NCBI GenBank assembly: GCA_016716335.1
Contig: JADJWN010000013.1
Span: forward strand, 46,674 to 110,673
From: Saprospiraceae bacterium
GTDB lineage: Bacteria; Bacteroidota; Bacteroidia; Chitinophagales; Saprospiraceae
Reading direction: 5' to 3'
Length of the DNA: 64,000 bases
Shown: piece after piece, positions 59,484 to 64,000 of the stretch
Position numbering within the stretch: position 1 is the stretch's first letter
How the letters are laid out: each line of letters opens with the position of its first letter
Made by a program: the position numbers and the translations under genes
The notes under the pieces: generated by a model
Seen by the model: the letters and a program-made list of their open reading frames with translations, nothing else
The model's database searches: none
Told to the model about the DNA's origin: nothing

Positions 59484-60916
59484 TTAGTCAGATGTCCTTA
59501 TAGTGGTGTTCTCCTGTATCCAGCACCCTACTCTGAATGGGTCGCCGGCTTTCAAAAGTCTGAAATGCAGGTCTTCCTTTTTGGGCATATATCTGCTGTA
59601 TTGCGCAATGAGCTTATTGGCTTCAGCGGAGACGGAGGGGTCGATTCTCTTTGCATATTCAAATTTGTCAATAGCAGGCCAGGTCACAACCTGACTGTCC
59701 CAGCCGGTACCCGGCCCGCACAATGGACCGCTGGAAGCATATAATTTTCCTATCAGCATGTAGGGTTCACCCCAGTTTGGCTTGAGTGCTGCTGCATCGA
59801 GCGCATATTTCCTGGCCTTGGGAAAATCTCTTAAATCACCATAATATATTTTGGCAATAGTAATGAGGTATTTGGCCTTGCTCTCATTATCTTTCGCATC
59901 TTCCACACACTTTTTCCAAATGACCGACTGCGGCTTTGTATTTACCCTGGCCATACGCTTCATAAGCCAGTTTGAGACATGAAGCTGCAGGTGGAGGCAC
60001 ATAACACTTGCCATCTTTGACCTTCTTCACTTCTACCAGTTGCGGGTGGGTTTCCGGACAATCACCTCTCAGCATACGGGAGTAAGCAAGATTTACGATT
60101 TCGCAGCTGTCTCGGTTTGCTTCAAATAAAGCATAATATTTGCGGGTATAATAGGCGCAATCATAAATCATCCACCCCTTCGAGACTTTCCAGTCTGACC
60201 GGCGCATAATCATTGATAATATTCCAGGTATCACAACCACTTCCTTTACATTCCTTCAGCCCTTTTTCTACCGTACGATAGATCAGGTCGGCATAATACC
60301 TGCCTTCCTGCAGACTTATTTTTCTTCAAGTACTCTGTCATACAGCAACTTAGTGAAAGGATTAATCACAAAATAGTCAGCGGAGGTGCCTTTTTTATCA
60401 AAATTGCTTTTGAATAATTGATATATTTTATCCTCATCGGCGTAGTCACTGAAGTAATAATACAAATCAAAAGCTTTGAGGCCATTGACATGTGCAGTAT
60501 CACAAAACAGGATATCTGTATGTCATACAAAGTCATTATATGGTATCTACATAGGATCTGCGGAGCAAGGTATCAGTAGTATTGTCAAAAAAATGCTTAT
60601 ATATGGCGGCTCCATCCGAAAACTGATATTTAATCCTCCCGTTAGCCCCGGGTGCCAGGAAAAAAGCGGTTTTCCAGTATTTGTATGCTTCAGTGTATCT
60701 CCCGGCTTTGATCTGATCCCTGTACAGGATATAGGCGGTTTCAGCCTGCTCCCTGTCATAACCTCCCAGGTCGGCAAACGTCCTGCAATCAGGATTGGCA
60801 GTCACAGGATTATCCTTAACCTTTGGAGGTTCATTGACCACAGGTACATTTTCTGCCACCTTAGGAGTACAGGCAAAAATGAACAATGATACTACCCACA
60901 ATACCGGACTTTTCAT
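59484..60916 (-). CDS. TPR-like lipoprotein, paralogue of the upstream gene; about five frameshifts
   Basis: The gene starts at 60916 with a lipoprotein signal (VLWVVSLFIFACTPK, lipobox IFAC). Pieces in three frames fall in order with the neighbour at 60978-62393: the repeat-type EAYKYWKTAFFLAPGANGR, then GLKAFDLYYYFSDYADEDKI and DYFVINPFTKLLYDRVLEEK read from a frame without an ATG. Later come CLKLAYEAYGQGKYKAAVGH and AALKPNWGEPYMLIGKLYASSG with GCWIQENTTIRTSD. Breaks are near 60535, 60510, 60320, 60170 and 59945. Probably a tandem duplicate with scattered sequence errors rather than a dead gene. The function is unknown; TPR proteins of this type are cell-envelope scaffolds in Bacteroidota. 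Confidence 0.65.
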
Positions 60917-60938
60917 GACAGCTAAGTTTAATTAAACT

Positions 60939-60961
60939 AAAAAGGAGCCCTTGCAGGCTCC
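60939..60961 (-). terminator. Rho-independent terminator after the TPR gene
   Basis: On the minus strand GGAGCC, loop TGCAAG, GGCTCC, then TTTTTAG. It lies between the stop at 60978 and the start of the paralogue at 60916, so the second copy should have its own promoter or depend on read-through. Confidence 0.8.
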
Positions 60962-60977
60962 CGTTAATCTATTCTGA

Positions 60978-62393
60978 TCAGCTTTTAAATCTCAATCTTA
61001 CGGTCTCTCCTATCCAGCAACCTACTGAAACACTGGATCCTTCATTCAGTCCCCTCATAAATGCTTCAGATTTATCGGGCATAGATCCATAGTAGGCTGA
61101 AAGTCTTTCATTAGCTTCCTCGGCTACACCGGCATCCAGAGATTTGGCATAACTATATTTGTCCATGGCAGCCAGTATGGCAAGTCTTTGGTTCCATGCA
61201 TCACCGCATGAGCGTGCTGTTTTGCCGTACATATCTCCGATGAGCATATATGGTCTTCCCCAGTTGGGCTTAAGCTTGGCTGCTGACAGAGCTGTACTTC
61301 TTGCCTGGCTGTAAAGATTGAGCTTTCTGAACTCGATAGAGGCTATGGCGAACAGGTAGCCCGCTTTTTTGTCATTATCGGTTTCCTCCTGAATAGCAGT
61401 TCGGTACTTGGATATAGCCTCACTGAATTTTCCTTCATCATAAGCTCTCTTGGCAGCAGCAGCCGGATTGTTGGCTTCATACTCAGCCCTTACTTTGGCG
61501 TTGTATTCAGCAGCATGAGCCTTCCACTCAGCATCCAGCATTTTCACTACGGGATCATTGGGGTCGCAGTTTTGCTCTTTCAGGAGAGCCAATACCCTTT
61601 GAAGAACTTCCGGATCGTCTTTGTTTTCTTCGTACTCCGGCAAATATTTGTCTTTGAAGAATTCACAATCGAATATTTCCTTTTCAATATCACGAATCGC
61701 CCAGTCCATAGCCGCCTTGGCCTGCTGATATCCTTCAGAATAAGTCTCGTTGTTGGCAATATTGTACTCAGCAATATCATTGAGTTGCTTATAGACCTCT
61801 ACTGCCTTCTCCTTACTCATTTCTTTGTTCTGGTATTCCCAGACCATGATTCTTGCATATGGATCAAAGATGATGTATTCAGCGTTGTTGCCGGCATATT
61901 TGATACAGTTGTCCAAGGCTTCTCTGGTGTACAGATAGGGAGTATTCAGCACATAAAACATATCATATGCCTTTCTGCCATACAGATAGCCGATCTTGTC
62001 ATTCAATGCCTGAGGAGAATTGCTTTTAAGCGCTATAGCATTGGATTTATAACATGCGATGGCTTCATCATATAGTCTTACAATCATGTCACTGTATTCC
62101 TGCTTTTTCTTTTCATCTGTCGTTGCGGCAAATTTCAGCTTGTACAGCTCCACACCGTCCATGAAGTGATAGTCCCTCTTGCCATCAGCTGCCGGAGCCA
62201 GCTTGTAAGCTACCTGCCAGTTTTCAAAAGCAATTTCAAAATCATTCATTTTCATCGCCTGTCTGTAGATAGAGTGGGCGTTTTCAGCATCTGACTGAGT
62301 TTTGGATCCGACCCAATTCTGGCACTGTGCATTGGCATCCGCATAACCCAACACCAGGGAGATTATCAGAAACAAATTAAAATAAGCTCTCAT
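60978..62393 (-). CDS. Exported TPR-like protein, function unknown
   Basis: A 471-residue protein with a signal peptide (FNLFLIISLVLGYADANAQ). The first part has a tetratricopeptide-like helical repeat (AHSIYRQAMKMNDFEIAFENWQ). A long helical middle follows with EKEIFDCEFFKDKYLPEYEE, then C-terminal repeats with AKRAYDEGKFSEAISKYR and AAKLKPNWGRPYMLIGDMYGK. The end (GSSVSVGCWIGETVRLRF) is shared with its duplicate downstream. Likely periplasmic. It follows the outer-membrane barrel gene and coaX on the same strand, an arrangement I have no function for. Confidence 0.7.
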   Translation of the reverse strand: MRAYFNLFLIISLVLGYADANAQCQNWVGSKTQSDAENAHSIYRQAMKMNDFEIAFENWQVAYKLAPAADGKRDYHFMDGVELYKLKFAATTDEKKKQEYSDMIVRLYDEAIACYKSNAIALKSNSPQALNDKIGYLYGRKAYDMFYVLNTPYLYTREALDNCIKYAGNNAEYIIFDPYARIMVWEYQNKEMSKEKAVEVYKQLNDIAEYNIANNETYSEGYQQAKAAMDWAIRDIEKEIFDCEFFKDKYLPEYEENKDDPEVLQRVLALLKEQNCDPNDPVVKMLDAEWKAHAAEYNAKVRAEYEANNPAAAAKRAYDEGKFSEAISKYRTAIQEETDNDKKAGYLFAIASIEFRKLNLYSQARSTALSAAKLKPNWGRPYMLIGDMYGKTARSCGDAWNQRLAILAAMDKYSYAKSLDAGVAEEANERLSAYYGSMPDKSEAFMRGLNEGSSVSVGCWIGETVRLRFKS

Positions 62394-62431
62394 GATTCAA
62401 AAAGTTGTTTGTTAGTTAGTAAGTCAATATG

Positions 62432-63784
62432 TCAATTGTATTTTCGCTTTAAAAACCATTCATCATCATTGAATGTTACACCCAACGATATTTTAACAAA
62501 TTTTTCAGAAACCGGAGTCCCCTGCCCTCTTACACCTGCATTTGCTCCCAGATTTACAAATGATATTTTCCTTTGGAATACAAAAGGCATGCCCATTCCC
62601 ATCGTGAGACCATAGGTATGTATTTCCTTGTTGGTACCTTCATGGCTGATCAGACGGGGATCATTCTGATAATAAAGACCGTATCTGTAATACACACGCT
62701 TAAAAAAATTGTCAAATGATTTGTAATCAGGCCTGAAATATCCGCCGATGCTCAGCTTGTAACTGTCTGACAATGCTGTTTCTCTCTCTCCTGTAGCATC
62801 ATTGAAGTACTTTGTCCAACCGGCCCAGCTTGCATTAAATCCGAATGCACTTTTTTCACCATAATAATAAGTGGCTCCCATACCGAATTCTGCCGGAAGT
62901 CTCCCTTTACCCTTTACATCTGTCACATTCCTGATGGTATCCACCAGCTGAATAGAACCCGGCAGCTGCTGTACAGACCTGTCGAATATATCGGATGAAG
63001 TACTGAACCCAGTGGAAGAATTGACATGAAAACCCAAAGAAATCCTTCTTTGCTGGAGGGATTTAATGTTTTCGTAGGCTGCCTGATTCAACACTTTTGA
63101 GTAGATAAAGCCGGCATTCCACAAAAATCCGCTCAGATTGTAGCTGGTGGTAAATCTGTCATTGAAAGGAAAGTTCAGTTCAGAAAAGCTTATAGATCTT
63201 TCATTGTTGATTCTGCCAAAGAGATATCCCAGATTTACACCCAATGCAAAATCCTTGTACTTCAGGGCATTTCCCCACATGACTTTGTAGCTGCCTCCTG
63301 TACCCTGATAGCTCCTTGTAAAACTACCTGTACCCGGAATGGAATCCAGAGCACGGATGTTATAGCTTACATTGGAATGAGGTATCAATGTCAGCGCCAT
63401 ACCCAGTCTGTAATCTTTTTTGACACCATCATAGACTTCATTGATTGGGTTTTTCAGAGGAAAAGCCAGAGACAGATACTCAAGATTACCGGACCAAAAG
63501 GAGCCCGAAGCCTGCCTGTCCTGCAAACTGGTGTATTTCCCGAATATGCCTACATCAAATGCAGTGGCATTGAGGAATGCATGCGTAGCCGGATTAACGA
63601 TATTGATATGATACCCATCTATGAATGAGGCCCCCAAGCCTGCCATCTGTCGGGTATGATTGAAATTATTGTCTGTCAAATCACCGATGCCAAACCTTGA
63701 ATACGGGCTGTTGTCTGCCTGCTGTCCATATGTAATAAAAGACATGAACATACAAAGCATGAATACTTTATATCTGTGCAACAT
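62432..63784 (-). CDS. Predicted outer-membrane beta-barrel protein, function unknown
   Basis: A 450-residue protein with a signal peptide (VFMLCMFMSFITYGQ). It has SPYSRFGIGDLTDNNF near the start, a pattern I associate with Bacteroidota outer-membrane barrels of the FadL-like superfamily, and amphipathic strands to the end (FVKISLGVTFNDDEWFLKRKY). The start lies inside the 3' end of coaX (the coaX stop is 14 bases into this gene), so the two are coupled. Ligand unknown. Confidence 0.7.
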   Translation of the reverse strand: MLHRYKVFMLCMFMSFITYGQQADNSPYSRFGIGDLTDNNFNHTRQMAGLGASFIDGYHINIVNPATHAFLNATAFDVGIFGKYTSLQDRQASGSFWSGNLEYLSLAFPLKNPINEVYDGVKKDYRLGMALTLIPHSNVSYNIRALDSIPGTGSFTRSYQGTGGSYKVMWGNALKYKDFALGVNLGYLFGRINNERSISFSELNFPFNDRFTTSYNLSGFLWNAGFIYSKVLNQAAYENIKSLQQRRISLGFHVNSSTGFSTSSDIFDRSVQQLPGSIQLVDTIRNVTDVKGKGRLPAEFGMGATYYYGEKSAFGFNASWAGWTKYFNDATGERETALSDSYKLSIGGYFRPDYKSFDNFFKRVYYRYGLYYQNDPRLISHEGTNKEIHTYGLTMGMGMPFVFQRKISFVNLGANAGVRGQGTPVSEKFVKISLGVTFNDDEWFLKRKYN

Positions 63785-64000
63785 TATGTTTTAATATTAA
63801 ATTCAGCCCGTCCAATACGAGGTTGGGAAGGGCAAATATCTTATTTTTTGAAAAATCTGCAAAAGCGGAGCATCCCCGCCGGTTAATAATACGTTAATCT
63901 TTCCGAATTTATTCTTTGTCCATTGTATAAATGATTCTATTTCCATACAGGCACCCCGTACTGCCCCGTTTTGCAATGCGGTAACCGTTGAGTACCCTAT
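63768..64000 (-). CDS. coaX: Type III pantothenate kinase, C-terminal part only, with one frameshift
   Basis: Phosphorylates pantothenate, the first step of coenzyme A synthesis. The window holds the last 75 residues or so. GYSTVTALQNGAVRGACMEIE and INVLLTGGDAPL are the family's C-terminal ATP/substrate-site region. At about 63868 one base is off; the other frame then reads ADFSKNKIFALPNLVLDGLN, the expected end, with LILKHN and a stop at 63768-63770. The 5' part is beyond the right edge. Confidence 0.88.

Noticed and set aside
7330..63900. Large-scale pseudogenisation
   Set aside because: The broken genes include essential ones with fully conserved motifs on both sides of single-base changes, several in homopolymers; sequencing error is simpler.

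Overview
The window looks like a chromosomal piece of a Bacteroidota bacterium, most likely from the Saprospiria/Chitinophagia side of the phylum. This placement is an inference from gene content. The cues are a secreted protein with the gliding-motility-type C-terminal sorting domain, a carboxypeptidase-regulatory-domain TonB receptor, a BT_3928-like DoxX protein, TAnnTTTG-type promoters, and weak Shine-Dalgarno signals. No rRNA or tRNA gene and no CRISPR array was recognised.

Left accessory region, about 1-7.9 kb, all on the minus strand. It is a type I restriction-modification locus read hsdR - fic - hsdM - hsdS. Three kinds of mobile or repetitive DNA have entered it. (1) An intact IS200-like/RAYT transposase sits between fic and hsdM, flanked by about eleven modules built from three short palindromes. 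Part of this array is amplified as a roughly 500-bp tandem repeat. (2) A GIY-YIG nuclease domain is inserted in frame in the C-terminal part of HsdR, between GC-rich inverted arms. (3) Short GC-rich palindromes are inserted in frame in hsdM and hsdR and encode nearly the same peptide. HsdR also lacks the stretch that normally carries its E-x-K nuclease motif and is frameshifted at Walker A, so restriction is probably dead while modification may survive.

The rest, about 8-64 kb, is ordinary chromosomal gene content in short operons: redox and repair (di-haem peroxidase, msrA/msrB, uvrB); translation and RNA (SUI1/YciH, rimO, trmH, nusB, an RhlE-like helicase); metabolism (rpe, an acyl-CoA carboxylase beta subunit, fhs, aroE, proline dehydrogenase, 3-hydroxyanthranilate dioxygenase, guaA, coaX, paaD and a paaG-like gene); envelope (TonB receptor, LpxH-like, sugar transferase, NlpC/P60, OmpA-like, outer-membrane barrels, TPR proteins); peptidases (M14, M16, M24) and a CPA2 antiporter. 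A small frameshifted PspC-family gene (59255-59456) lies between uvrB and the TPR genes. A membrane-anchored coiled-coil protein with PspA-like traits and a coiled-coil partner lie at 43.0-44.6 kb.

Caution: about twenty otherwise normal genes, including housekeeping ones (uvrB, fhs, coaX), are broken by single-base indels, several in homopolymers. This pattern fits residual sequencing error in a long-read assembly better than gene decay. I therefore merged the pieces and give the gene extents I infer, noting each break.
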